DNA of 64,000 bases from Pseudonocardia sp. CNS-004 (GCA_001942185.1 MKJV01000083.1:34185-98184); one strand, 5' to 3'; numbered from the stretch's first letter, positions 48,065 through 57,109 are shown. Notes: generated by a model not told the origin, from the letters alone. Numbers and translations: made by a program.

Positions 48065-49030
48065 GTGAGTTCGTCGGAGCCATCGTCTCCGCTCGGTTCT
48101 CCGCAGGAGGAGCACGCTGTGAGCGCGGCAGCGCTCGACGCCGATGCGATCCTCCGGGCCAGGCCCGACGAACCGTCGACGGGGTGGCGCCGCGCGTTGC
48201 TGCGCGCCAGCGGCGGCATGATCAACCCGGGCCCGAGCGCGGCCGAGGTGCGGTGGCGCGACAGGCTGCACCGCATCCGGCGGCCACTGATCCAGTCCCA
48301 CCGCATCGCGGTCAGCTCCATCAAGGGCGGCGTCGGCAAGACCACGGTGTCCACCCTGCTGGGGCTCGTCATGGCGGAGAACCGCGGCGACCGGGTGATC
48401 GTGCTCGACGCCAACCCCGATGCCGGCACGCTCGCCGACCGGCTCACCGGGGAGTCCTCGGTCACCGTGCGGGAGCTGCTGCGCGACCTCGACCGGATCC
48501 ACTCGTGGACCGAGGTCTCCCGCTACACGAGCCTCGCGGGGCGGCTGCAGGTGCTCGCGTCCGAGCAGGACCCGGCCTCGAGCGAGGCGTTCAGCCGTGA
48601 GGAGTACCAGCAGATCTGCGCGCTGCTGGACCGCTTCTTCAACATCATCATCACCGACTCCGGCACCGGCCTGGTGCACTCGGCGATGGAAGGCACGCTC
48701 AAGCTGGCCGACAGCCTCATCGTGGTGGGCGCGCCCACCGTCGACGGTGCCGGGCGGGCCAGCAAGACGCTCGACTGGCTGCTGGCGCACGGCCACTCCG
48801 CGCTCGCCACGGAGGCGGTCGTCGTGCTGTCGTGCGACCGCACCAGCGCCGAGGTCGACCAGGATCGGATCCGCAGGCACTTCGCGGAACGCAGCAGGGC
48901 GGTCGTCGAGATCCCGCACGATCCGCACCTGGCCACGGGTGGCCGCGTCGAGCTCGCCCACCTGCGCCCGGCCACCCAGGACGCGGCCTACGAGCTGGCC
49001 GCGCTCATGGCCGACCGTTTCGTCACGTGA
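48065..49030 (+). CDS. MinD/ParA-like ATPase, EspI (Rv3876) type, paralogue 1
   Basis: A 321-residue P-loop ATPase. A short variable N-terminus is followed by the family linker GWRRALLRASGGMINPG, then the deviant Walker A VSSIKGGVGKTTVSTLLGL with its signature Lys. Next come VIVLDANPDAGTLADRLTG, GRLQVLASEQDPASSEAF and IIITDSGTGLVHSAMEGTL (Walker B region). This layout matches the C-terminal ATPase domain of EspI from mycobacterial ESX-1. GTG 48065 (after cagccagggggtgca) is preferred, since it matches paralogue 2 in extent; GTG 47954 would add 37 residues. First of four paralogues, 73 bp before the second. Partner and cargo unknown. Confidence 0.85.
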   Translation: MSSSEPSSPLGSPQEEHAVSAAALDADAILRARPDEPSTGWRRALLRASGGMINPGPSAAEVRWRDRLHRIRRPLIQSHRIAVSSIKGGVGKTTVSTLLGLVMAENRGDRVIVLDANPDAGTLADRLTGESSVTVRELLRDLDRIHSWTEVSRYTSLAGRLQVLASEQDPASSEAFSREEYQQICALLDRFFNIIITDSGTGLVHSAMEGTLKLADSLIVVGAPTVDGAGRASKTLDWLLAHGHSALATEAVVVLSCDRTSAEVDQDRIRRHFAERSRAVVEIPHDPHLATGGRVELAHLRPATQDAAYELAALMADRFVT

Positions 49031-49103
49031 GCGAGCCTGCGAGCGACCCCAACGACACAGCAGCTGTGCGAACGCGGCCGACGAGCGTCAGCGAGGAGGT
49101 TGC

Positions 49104-50060
49104 GTGAGCGAGGTCGTCGAGGGCGGATCAGGCGCGCTCACCGAGGACGCGATCGTCCGGTTCCGCGGTGAGCGACCCGAGAACGGCTGGCGCGGCATGC
49201 TGTACCGCCTCACGGGCGGGCTGGTGAACCCGGGTCTCGGCGCGGCCGAGCGAGCCCGCCGCGACCGGTTGCGGCGGATCCGCCGCCCGGTCCCCGGCAC
49301 CCACCAGATCGCCGTGAGCTCGATCAAGGGCGGGGTCGGCAAGACCACGGTCTCGGCCTGTCTCGGGCTCGTGCTCGCCGAGCACCGCGGCGACCGGGTC
49401 ATCGCACTGGACGCCAACCCCGACGCCGGCACGCTCGCCGACCGGCTCACCGGCGACACCTCGGTCACCGTGCGGCACATGCTCGAGAACCTGGAGTCGG
49501 CGTACTCGCTCGCCGACGTGGCCCGCTACACGAGCCTCGCGGGGCGGCTGCAGGTGCTCGCGTCCGAACAGGACCCGGCGCTGAGCGAGACGTTCGACCG
49601 CGCGGGCTACGAGCGGGTCTGTTCGGTGCTCACCCGCTTCTACAACGTCCTGATCACCGACTCGGGCACCGGACTCGTGCACTCCGCGATGGAGGGAACG
49701 CTCGCGCTGGCCGACAGCCTCGTCGTGGTCGGCGCGCCCACCGTCGACGGGGCCAGCCGGGCGAGCAAGACCCTCGACTGGCTCGTGGCCCACGGCTACG
49801 AGTCCCAGGTCGCGCACGCCGTCGTCGTGCTGTCCTGCGACCGCCAGAGCGCCGAGGTCGACCCGAAGCGCGTGCGCGAGCACTTCGACTCGCGCTGCCG
49901 CGGCGTGGTGGACATACCGCACGACCCGCACCTCGCCTCCGGTGGCCGGATCGAGCTCGAGCGGCTGCGTCCGGCCACCCACGACGCGTTCCTCGCACTG
50001 GCCGCGTTGCTCGCCGACGGGTTCGGCGGCCGTCCGCCCACCCCGCCGCCCGCTCGTTAG
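49104..50060 (+). CDS. MinD/ParA-like ATPase, EspI type, paralogue 2
   Basis: 318 residues, closely similar to paralogue 1 throughout. It begins with a short acidic stretch ending ALTEDAIVRFRGERPENGWR, then LTGGLVNPGLGAAERARRDR, deviant Walker A VSSIKGGVGKTTVSACLGL, VIALDANPDAGTLADRLTG and VLITDSGTGLVHSAMEGTL. All catalytic positions are intact. GTG 49104 follows a strong ribosome site (agcgaggaggttgc). Transcribed with paralogue 1 and convergent with the acidic membrane protein. Confidence 0.87.
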   Translation: MSEVVEGGSGALTEDAIVRFRGERPENGWRGMLYRLTGGLVNPGLGAAERARRDRLRRIRRPVPGTHQIAVSSIKGGVGKTTVSACLGLVLAEHRGDRVIALDANPDAGTLADRLTGDTSVTVRHMLENLESAYSLADVARYTSLAGRLQVLASEQDPALSETFDRAGYERVCSVLTRFYNVLITDSGTGLVHSAMEGTLALADSLVVVGAPTVDGASRASKTLDWLVAHGYESQVAHAVVVLSCDRQSAEVDPKRVREHFDSRCRGVVDIPHDPHLASGGRIELERLRPATHDAFLALAALLADGFGGRPPTPPPAR

Positions 50061-50369
50061 CGCCCCACCGGAGGTTTGCCGGGGTTTGCGGCCCGGCTCG
50101 CCGCATCGTGCGCGGGCGCGGGTGTGCTCGCGACACGAGCAGCACTTCACGGTCGCAGCGGCAGCAGTGGAGCCGCCATCGGGCCGATCAGGCGCCATGT
50201 GATCGCGGTGAGCAGGACATGGGCGTGGGTCCGGCCGCGGTGAGGTGCTGCTCGGGTCCGGATGAGCCGGAGTCGGCGGGCTCAGTGCGCGAGCGGAGAC
50301 GGGCACGTCATACGACACGGGCCCGCTGCACCAGGTGCAGCGGGGCCCGCGCGTCGCCGGGAAGGTCAG
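50061..50369. other. 309-bp gap between convergent genes
   Basis: No gene. It contains a long-range inverted repeat (cgagcagcacttcac near 50136 against gtgaggtgctgctcg near 50240, 14 of 15 pairing) and the terminator of the acidic-protein gene at its right end. Confidence 0.5.
50319..50348 (-). terminator. Strong hairpin terminator of the acidic-protein gene
   Basis: GGGCCCGCTGCACC and GGTGCAGCGGGGCCC pair across a 1-nt loop with a single bulged base, 21 bp past the stop at 50370. The bulge may itself be another missing base. Confidence 0.7.
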
Positions 50370-53101
50370 TCAGTCGTCGTCCCCGCCGTCGCCGTCGCCG
50401 TCGCCGTCGTCCCCGCCGTCGTCGTCCCCGCCGTCGTCGTCCCCGCCGTCCCCGCCGTCGCCGCCGCCGTCGTCGTCCTTGGACTTCTTGGACTTGCCGT
50501 CGTCGTCGTCGTCCTTGGACTTCTTGCTCTTGCCGTCGTCGTCGTCGTCCTTGGACTTCTTGCTCTTGCCATCGTCGTCCGTGTCGCGCTTCTCGGACCC
50601 GTCGCGGTCCTTGTCGCGCTGACGCTCGGCCTTGCCGCTGGGCTTCTTCTTCTCGCCGTCGTCGGCCTTCTCGCCGGCCTTCTTCTCGCCGGCCTTCTTT
50701 TCGTCGCCGTCGCGGTCGTCGCCCTTGTCACGATCTTTGTCGGTGGCGACGCTCAAGGTGCGGTGGCCGGACTTCTCGGAGTCCTCGCGGTCCTTGTCGC
50801 GCTGGCGCTCGGCCTTGCCGCTGGGCTTCCGCGTGTCGCTGTCCGCGTCGGCGTTCTTGCCGGCCTCCTTGACGGCATCCTTGGCGGGGTCCTTGCCGGC
50901 GTTCTGGCCGCTGTTCCGGCCGGTGTCCTTGCGGGGGGTGCCGGGCTTTTCGGTGCCGGGCTTTTCGGTGCCGGGCTTTTCGGTGCCGGGCTTCTCGCCG
51001 CCGGGCTTCTCGCCGCCGGGCTTCTCGCCGCCCTCGTGGTCGTCGTGGTTGTCGCCGTCACCGACGCTGGGGCCGTCGGGGCGTGGGGTGGCGTCGTCCT
51101 GCCAGCCGGGTAACGGTCGTGGGTCCAGAGACCATCGTCGTTCTGGTACCAGAAGCCGTCGCCCTCGGCGTCGTCGTCGTGCTCGTCGTCGTGCCCGTCG
51201 CCGTGCTCGTCGTCGTGCTCGTCGTCGTCGCCGCCGTGACCGTTGCCGTTGCCGTGGTCGTCGTCGCTGTCGTTCTGGTGGTCGTCGTCGCCGGACCACC
51301 AGTTCGCCTGGTCGTCGTCGTCGCGATCGTTGTGGTCGTCCCGGTCGTCGTCATCGTCCGAGAACCAACCGTCGAAACCGCGGTCATCGCGGCCGCCGTC
51401 GTCGTCGCCGTCATCGTCCGAGGACCAGCGTCCGTTGTTGCCGTTGTCGTCGCGGTTGTCCTCGTCGCGGTTGTCGCCCCGGTTGTCGCCCCGGTTGTCG
51501 TCGTCGCGGTCGGAACCGCCCAACAGGCCGCCGGTGACGCCACCCAGGACGTCACCGAGTCCGGGGTGGTCGTCGCGGTCGTTCCCGACCGTCTGGTTCC
51601 CGGCGCCGTTGCTTTCGCCCCTGTTGTTCCCGTCGGCGCCGTTGTCGTCCGCGTCGTCGTCGGAACCGATCAGGTTCCTGTTCGCGCTCTCGTCGCGGTT
51701 GGTGGTGTCGCCCTGACCGAGCGCGCTGCCCAGCGCACCGGTGAGTGACCGGAAGTTGCCGTTGTCGCCGCCGTTGTCCCCACTGTTGCCGGCGTTGTCA
51801 CCGGCGCCGCCGTCCGGGCTCTGCGTGCCCCCTTGTGCACCGGAGCCGGAGTCGCGGCCGCCGTCGGCGAGGATGTCCGGGACGTTGGGGCGCTCCGGGT
51901 CGGGGGGCGCGGTGGTGCCGACGTCGCCGCGCTCCTCGCCGTCGTCCTCGCGGCGCTGCGTGGCGGCGGGGTCCTCGTCGTCGGACTTGCCGTGCTCGTC
52001 GTCGCCGTCCTTCGGGCCCGGGTCGGGCCGGCCCTCGACGACCGCCTTGACGCGCTCCACGATGGGGGACGTCTTGTCCTCCTCGGCGGGCAGCGGGGAG
52101 GCGAGCGCCTGCTCGACGCCGTTGCGCAGGTCGGTGAGGGCCTGGGCGGCGTGGTCGCGCTGCTGGCGGCGGATGTCGCGCTGGGACTCCAGCTGCCGCA
52201 ACGCCTCCTGGTAGTCGGGGGAGGCGGCGGTGGAGGTGGACTCGTTGAGGGTGCGCTCGACGGCGTCGAGCTGGGCCTGCGCCGAGGTGAGCTCCGCGGT
52301 GCGGTCGGGCAGCGTCTTGAGCGCCTCGAGCTGGGAGGTCAGCGTGGCGCGCTGCTGCTCGAGCAGCGCCTTGCGGTCCTTGAGGGCCTGCACGGCAGCC
52401 GGTTCCTGTGCGCGGCGCTGCTCGGGGAGAGCGAGCCAGCTGGCCTCGGCCTGGGCGACGGCGTCGAGCTGGGTGCCGAGCGACGCGAGCACCACCTCCG
52501 CCTTGCCCGCCCACACGTCCGCTTCCATCGTGGGCTGCTGCGCCGCCTGTGGCGGCAGCGTGGTGGGGGTGGTGGGGATGATGTTCTCGGTGACGAAGTA
52601 GCTGGCACCGCCTGCCACGAGGCTCGCGATGGCGACGCTCGCGATCGCACGGCGCCGCACGGTGGTGGCGGCGTTCTTGCGGTCGGCGGCGGTACGAGCC
52701 GGCTTCTCCTTCTTGACCCGCCTCGAGGTGATGGTGCGAACCGTGCGGCCCTTGGGGGCGGGCGGCAGCTTCGGGGGCGCGACGGTCCAGGCCGCGGCCG
52801 GGCTCCACTCGGGGTCGGGTTCCGGCTCCGGCTCGGGGTCCTTCTGCTGGGGGACGCCGAGGGGTGCGGGCAGCTCGGTCGTCGGCTGCTCGGACTGCAC
52901 GTCCGGCGCCGGCACGACCGGCTGGGTGACCTCCGAGGTCTGCTGCTCACCGGATGCGTCCATCCGGGCGGCGTGGCGCATCTTGCGCGCGGCCGCCCGG
53001 TGGGCCGGTGAGCAGTACAGTCGTCTTGGGCCGCCGTCCTCCGGCTGCTCGACGATCTCGGCGCATCCTGGCAGGGCGCACTCTTGCGGCCCGTCGGTCA
53101 T
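50370..53101 (-). CDS. Zinc-finger / TM / coiled-coil protein with extreme Asp-rich tail, frameshifted near 51110
   Basis: About 911 residues after repair; no family recognised for the whole. Order: a small zinc-finger-like motif (ECALPGCAEIV...RLYCSPAHRAAAR, C-x4-C and C-x3-H, residues 7-35); a Pro/Glu-rich linker; a basic stretch; one TM helix (RAIASVAIASLVAGGASYFV, about 155-174); a Gln/Ala coiled coil (about 200-330); then about 550 residues of disordered sequence dominated by Asp, Asn and Gly, later Lys/Asp. Six EKPG(T/G) repeats and three KSKKSKDDDDDG repeats lie near the end. By the positive-inside rule the finger is cytosolic and the acidic tail external. The break near 51110 is one missing G. 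It lies between MinD-like paralogues 2 and 3, on the opposite strand. Confidence 0.8.
50471..50578 (-). repeat. Three 36-bp repeats encoding KSKKSK-DDDDDG
   Basis: In-frame tandem repeats in the tail of the acidic protein. Two units are nearly identical and the third is shortened at its Asp run. GTC/GAC triplet runs make this stretch prone to slippage and to copy-number variation. Confidence 0.75.
50937..51026 (-). repeat. Six 15-bp repeats encoding EKPGT/EKPGG
   Basis: Six consecutive 15-bp units: three identical ggtgccgggcttttc, then three with one or two changes. They encode a Pro/Lys/Glu pentapeptide spacer reminiscent of extended cell-wall-spanning linkers. Reading frame is maintained. 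Confidence 0.85.
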
Positions 53102-53285
53102 GTCGTCCCCCCAAGGACAGCTCAGCGCGACCGTGCATCTCCTCGTCACGGACACCTTCACCCGATCGTGCGGCAGCGTACTGCCAATCGGGTGTCGCCA
53201 CGATGTCGAGTCGACCTTGAACCGGTGAAATCACCCTCAGTGACCGCTTTGGCTCGATCAGTCACCATGGGCTCATAGCTCGTTC

Positions 53286-53300
53286 GATTGTTGTACGATC
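53286..53300. promoter_or_regulatory. GntR-type palindrome upstream of the regulator
   Basis: GATTGTTGTACGATC has the symmetry GAT-n-GT-nnn-AC-n-ATC, of the kind bound by FadR/GntR proteins (GT...AC cores). It lies 42 bp before the TTG start of the GntR gene and between it and the divergent acidic-protein gene, so it could control both. Confidence 0.55.
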
Positions 53301-53342
53301 CTTCAAGGTGCACAAGCCCCTGCTCGAACCGCTGGAGGCACG

Positions 53343-54035
53343 TTGACCACTGACGCCCTGGCCGCCGACCGCGCTCTGCTGTCGCGGACGAGCACGGCCG
53401 AGCGGGTCGCAGGCATCCTGCGGACGCGGATCATCGAGGGGTACTTCCCGCCCGGCACCCGGCTGGCGGAGGACGCCATCGGCAGCGCGCTCGGGGTGTC
53501 GCGCAACACGCTGCGCGAGGCGTTCCGGCTCCTGTCGCACGAGCGTCTGCTCACCCACGAGCTCAACCGCGGCATGTTCGTGCGGTCGCTCACCGTCGAG
53601 GACGTGGTCGACATCTACCAGGTGCGCCGGTTCATCGAGTGCGGGGCGATCCGCACGGTCACCGGGCCGCACCCCGGGATCGAGGCGGTGGCCGCCGCGG
53701 TCGAGGCGGGGGAGGCCGCGCTGCGGGCGCGGGAGTGGCGGGCGCTGGGCACCGCCAACATGGAGTTCCACCAGTCGCTCGTGGCACTCGCCGGCAGTCC
53801 ACGTTCCGACGAGCTGATGAGCGGCATCCTGGCCGAGCTGCGGCTGGTCTTCCACGTGATGGCCGACCCACAGCGGTTCCACGAGCCCTACCTCGCCCGC
53901 AACCGGGAGATCCTGCACCAGCTCCAGCGCGGCGACGGCGCGGGCGCGGCCGACGCGCTGGACGTGTACCTGCGCGACGCCGAGAACCAGCTCGTCCACG
54001 CCTTCGCCGATCGGCTCGCCGACCAGGACGCGTGA
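53343..54035 (+). CDS. GntR-family regulator with FCD ligand domain
   Basis: 230 residues. The winged helix near residues 20-85 includes RLAEDAIGSALGVSRNTLRE. The C-terminal all-helical FCD domain has EDVVDIYQVRRFIECGAI and NMEFHQSLVALAGS (metal-ligand His). The last His of the usual FCD set appears as Asn in YLARNREILHQL, so metal binding may be altered. TTG 53343 is the start best spaced from gctggaggcacg. It is divergent from the acidic protein and precedes MinD-like paralogue 3 by 80 bp, so it may regulate this cluster. Ligand unknown. Confidence 0.88.
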   Translation: MTTDALAADRALLSRTSTAERVAGILRTRIIEGYFPPGTRLAEDAIGSALGVSRNTLREAFRLLSHERLLTHELNRGMFVRSLTVEDVVDIYQVRRFIECGAIRTVTGPHPGIEAVAAAVEAGEAALRAREWRALGTANMEFHQSLVALAGSPRSDELMSGILAELRLVFHVMADPQRFHEPYLARNREILHQLQRGDGAGAADALDVYLRDAENQLVHAFADRLADQDA

Positions 54036-54115
54036 GCCCGGGCCCGCGTACGGCCGGACGGCTGCGCATGCAAGATAGGCACGTCCGCGGTCGGTCCGGG
54101 GGGAACGGGTAGCGC

Positions 54116-55294
54116 ATGCCGAAGCGATCGTTTGCACGGCCGGATGCGGCTGCGGCCCGGCCGGAACCGTCCGCGGGACGGGATCCCGTGCCGGACGGTC
54201 CGACGGTCGAGACCCCGGTCGAGCCCGCGCCGCCGCCCGAACCGTTCGTTCCGCGCGAGGAACCGGCGCCGGATGCGCAGCCGGTGCCGGAAGCGGTCAC
54301 GCAGGAGATCCCGCTGCCGGACCGTCCCGTCGTGGAGGTGCCACCCGCCCCGGAGACACGGCCGGTCACGGCGTCCGAGCTGACCGAGTACACGATCGTC
54401 CGCAGGCGTTCGGACAAGCCGGGCTCCGGCTGGCGCCGGGCGGTGAACGTCGCGAGCGGCGGGCTGGTCAACCCGGGCATCGGAGCCGCCGAGCAGCGCA
54501 GGCAGGAGCTGGCGCTGCGCATCCGGCGCCCGTTGCCGGGGCCGCGGCAGATCGCGGTGGCGTCGATGAAGGGCGGGGTCGGCAAGACCACGGTCACGGC
54601 GATGCTGGGGCTCATGCTCGCCGAGCACCGTGGCGACCGGATCGTGGCCCTCGACGCCAACCCGGACGCCGGCACGCTCGCCGAACGGCTCACCGGCCGC
54701 ACCGACTCGACGGTCCGGGACCTGCTCGACTCGTTGGGCGGCGTCGGGTCGCTGAGCGACATCGCCCGGTTCACGACGCTGGCGGGCCGCCTCCAGGTGC
54801 TGGCATCCGAACAGGACCCGGTGCGTGGCGAGGCCTTCGACCGGCCGGAGTACGAGCGGGTGTGCGCGGTTCTCTCCCGCTTCTACAACATCGTCGTCAC
54901 CGACTCCGGCACCGGCATGGTGCACCCGGCCATGGACGGCACGCTCGCGTTGGCGAACGGGGTCGTGATCGTCGGTTCGCACACGGTCGACGGGGCGAGC
55001 CGGGCGAGCCGGACCCTGGACTGGCTGGTCGCCCACGGGCACGGCGAGCTGGTGGAGCGGGCGGTCGTCGTGTTGTCGCAGGACCGGACGAGCCCCGAGA
55101 TCGACGGGGAGCGGCTCGTCGCCCACTTCCGGGCGCGCTGCCGGGCCGTCGTGGTCGTGCCCCGCGACCCGCACCTGGCCACGGGCAGCCGGATCGAGCT
55201 CGACAAGGTGAGTCAGGGCACCTCGGACGCCTTCCTCGAGCTCGCCGCGCTCGTCGCCGACGACTTCGGCGGACCGCCGCCCGTCCGTCGCTAG
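54116..55294 (+). CDS. MinD/ParA-like ATPase, EspI type, paralogue 3 with proline-rich N-terminus
   Basis: 392 residues. The first 90 are Pro/Glu-rich and disordered (for example PVEPAPPPEPFVPREEPAP), as in EspI itself. The conserved part follows: ELTEYTIVRRRSDKPGSGWR, ASGGLVNPGIGAAEQRRQEL, deviant Walker A VASMKGGVGKTTVTAMLGL, IVALDANPDAGTLAERLTG and IVVTDSGTGMVHPAMDGTL. Catalytic residues are intact. The Pro-rich arm distinguishes it from the other three paralogues and could bind a partner. ATG 54116. Confidence 0.86.
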   Translation: MPKRSFARPDAAAARPEPSAGRDPVPDGPTVETPVEPAPPPEPFVPREEPAPDAQPVPEAVTQEIPLPDRPVVEVPPAPETRPVTASELTEYTIVRRRSDKPGSGWRRAVNVASGGLVNPGIGAAEQRRQELALRIRRPLPGPRQIAVASMKGGVGKTTVTAMLGLMLAEHRGDRIVALDANPDAGTLAERLTGRTDSTVRDLLDSLGGVGSLSDIARFTTLAGRLQVLASEQDPVRGEAFDRPEYERVCAVLSRFYNIVVTDSGTGMVHPAMDGTLALANGVVIVGSHTVDGASRASRTLDWLVAHGHGELVERAVVVLSQDRTSPEIDGERLVAHFRARCRAVVVVPRDPHLATGSRIELDKVSQGTSDAFLELAALVADDFGGPPPVRR

Positions 55295-55515
55295 GCCGTG
55301 TTGAGGAAGTCCCGGTCGATGGGCTTCGTGATCCAGGCGGCCGCTGGCAAGGCGGAGGTTCGAGCCGTCGTATTGGAATACCCGGTCGGGCCGACAACGC
55401 AGCCAGCGGTCGCCTGGGCGCGAAGACCGCGATCGGGGCTTTCTCAACGCGGCCTGGTAGCCGTTCGCCGCGCCGTCGCGGACCCGCGTGGCAGCCGGAT
55501 AGGGTCAACGGCACC

Positions 55516-55988
55516 ATGCCCGCTGTGAAGATCTTGCGAACGCGGTCCATGACCGCGGCGGCGCGACTGCTCGTCGGTGTCGCCTCGGTCGCGCTGTTCA
55601 CGGCGGGGTGCTCCTCGAGCGTCTCCGGTGAGGCGTCGCCCGCGCCCGAGGACTGGCCGAGTGCGAGTGCGTCGCCGTCGCCGTCGCGCTCACCGGGCCG
55701 GTCCGGCGGCGGGGGCACCTGCCAGATGCGGGTCTCGTCGAACGGTTCGATCGTGAGCTCGGGCGCGGAGGGCGGACGATCACGACGAACGGCCGGACGT
55801 CGTTCTCGTGCGGGCGTGGCCCGCTGATCGCGATCGAGTCGATGAACTCCTCCGGGGTGACCTTCTCCGCCGAGGGCGGGGCGCCGGTCAACGTGGCGCC
55901 CGGGGCGTCGGCCACGGTCGGCGAGTACCAGATCGACGTGAGCCGCGCCGACAGCTCGGGCGCGGAGTTCCAGGTCGCACCGGCCTGA
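55516..55988 (+). CDS. Small lipoprotein, frameshifted near 55775
   Basis: About 157 residues after repair. The N-terminus ends in LLVGVASVALFTAGC, a clear lipobox, followed by a Ser/Pro-rich linker (SASASPSPSRSPGRSG) and a short domain with CQMRVSSNGSIVSSGAEGG, then one frame back TITTNGRTSFSCGRGPLIAI and NVAPGASATVGEYQIDV. Two Cys in the domain could form a disulfide. One missing G near 55775 rejoins it. No family recognised. It lies between MinD-like paralogues 3 and 4 on the same strand, so it may be the surface component of that cluster. ATG 55549 is an alternative start. Confidence 0.7.
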
Positions 55989-56090
55989 TCGGCGCCCGGC
56001 GCGCCGCACCCCGACCACGCGTGGGAGCGCGCGGTAGCCTGCCTCCGGTGCCGAGATCGTCGGCGATCGGCTGGGCCGGGGGGTGGACGG

Positions 56091-57104
56091 GTGAGCTCGG
56101 AGGACGCGGATCCGGATCACGGGCCGGTGATCGGCGTGGCCGGCCCGGTCGATGCGGGTGAGCTCACCGACGACACGATCGTGCGTCGACGCGTCGATCG
56201 TCCGCAGGGGGGCTGGCGCGGGGCGGTGTTCACCGCGAGCCGCGGGCTGCTGAACCCCGGCGTCGGCCCCGACGAGCACGCCCACCGCGACCAGGTGCGG
56301 CGGATCCGCCGCCCGCTGGGGAGCGCCCACCAGATCGGCATCACCTCGATCAACGGCGGGGTCGGGAAGACCACCGTGGCAGCGTGCGTGGGGCTGGTGC
56401 TCGCCGAGTACCGGGGCGACCGCGTGGTGGCGCTGGACGCAGGCCAGAACGCGGGCACGCTCGCCGACCGGCTCACCGGCGACACGTCCACGACCGTGCG
56501 GGACATGATCGGGGAGATCGAGTCGCTGACGTCGCTGGCGGATGTCTCGCGTTTCACGAGCCTCGCCGGGCGGCTGCAGGTCATCGCCTCGGAGCAGGAC
56601 CCGGCGATGACCGACGGGCTGACGGGCGAGGAGTACGAGCGGGTCTGCGAGGTGCTCCGCCGCTTCTACAACGTGGTGATCACCGACTCGGGCAGCGGCC
56701 TCGTGCATTCCGCGGTCGGCGGCACGCTCGCGCTGGCCGACGGCCTCGTGATCGTCGGGTCGCCCACGGCCGACGGAGCGGGTCGGGTGAGCAAGACCCT
56801 CGACTGGCTGCTCGCGCGGGGGCCCGCGGAGCGCGTGGGCGACGCGGTGCTCGTGCTCACCTGCGACCGGGCCAGCAAGCACGTCGACACCGAGCGGGTG
56901 CGCCGCCACTTCGAGGCCCGCTGCCGTGCGGTGGTGGAGGTTCCGTTCGACCCGCACCTGGCCACCGGGGCGCAGATCGACATGGACCGGGTGCGGCCCG
57001 CCACCCACGATGCGTTCCGCGCGATCGCCGCGCACCTGGCCGACCGTTTCGACGCCACCCCCGTCGGGGTCGGCGCGGAGATGATGGCGGTGGACGGGGT
57101 CTGA
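56091..57104 (+). CDS. MinD/ParA-like ATPase, EspI type, paralogue 4 with altered Walker motifs
   Basis: 337 residues, homologous to the other three along its length (ELTDDTIVRRRVDRPQGGWR; TASRGLLNPGVGPDEHAHRD). The nucleotide site differs. The deviant Walker A reads ITSINGGVGKTTVAACVGL, with Asn in place of the signature Lys, and the following DANPDAGTL block is DAGQNAGTL. The P-loop GKTT itself is intact. In MinD/ParA proteins the signature Lys contacts the partner subunit's ATP, so this copy may bind ATP but fail as an active dimer partner. GTG 56091. It converges with the histidine kinase gene 5 bp away. Confidence 0.85.
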   Translation: MSSEDADPDHGPVIGVAGPVDAGELTDDTIVRRRVDRPQGGWRGAVFTASRGLLNPGVGPDEHAHRDQVRRIRRPLGSAHQIGITSINGGVGKTTVAACVGLVLAEYRGDRVVALDAGQNAGTLADRLTGDTSTTVRDMIGEIESLTSLADVSRFTSLAGRLQVIASEQDPAMTDGLTGEEYERVCEVLRRFYNVVITDSGSGLVHSAVGGTLALADGLVIVGSPTADGAGRVSKTLDWLLARGPAERVGDAVLVLTCDRASKHVDTERVRRHFEARCRAVVEVPFDPHLATGAQIDMDRVRPATHDAFRAIAAHLADRFDATPVGVGAEMMAVDGV

Positions 57105-57109
57105 GGCGG

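Noticed and set aside
50370..51700. CRISPR-like array suggested by the short tandem repeats
   Set aside because: The repeats have no unique spacers, stay in frame and encode Lys/Asp/Pro-rich peptide; they are coding repeats.
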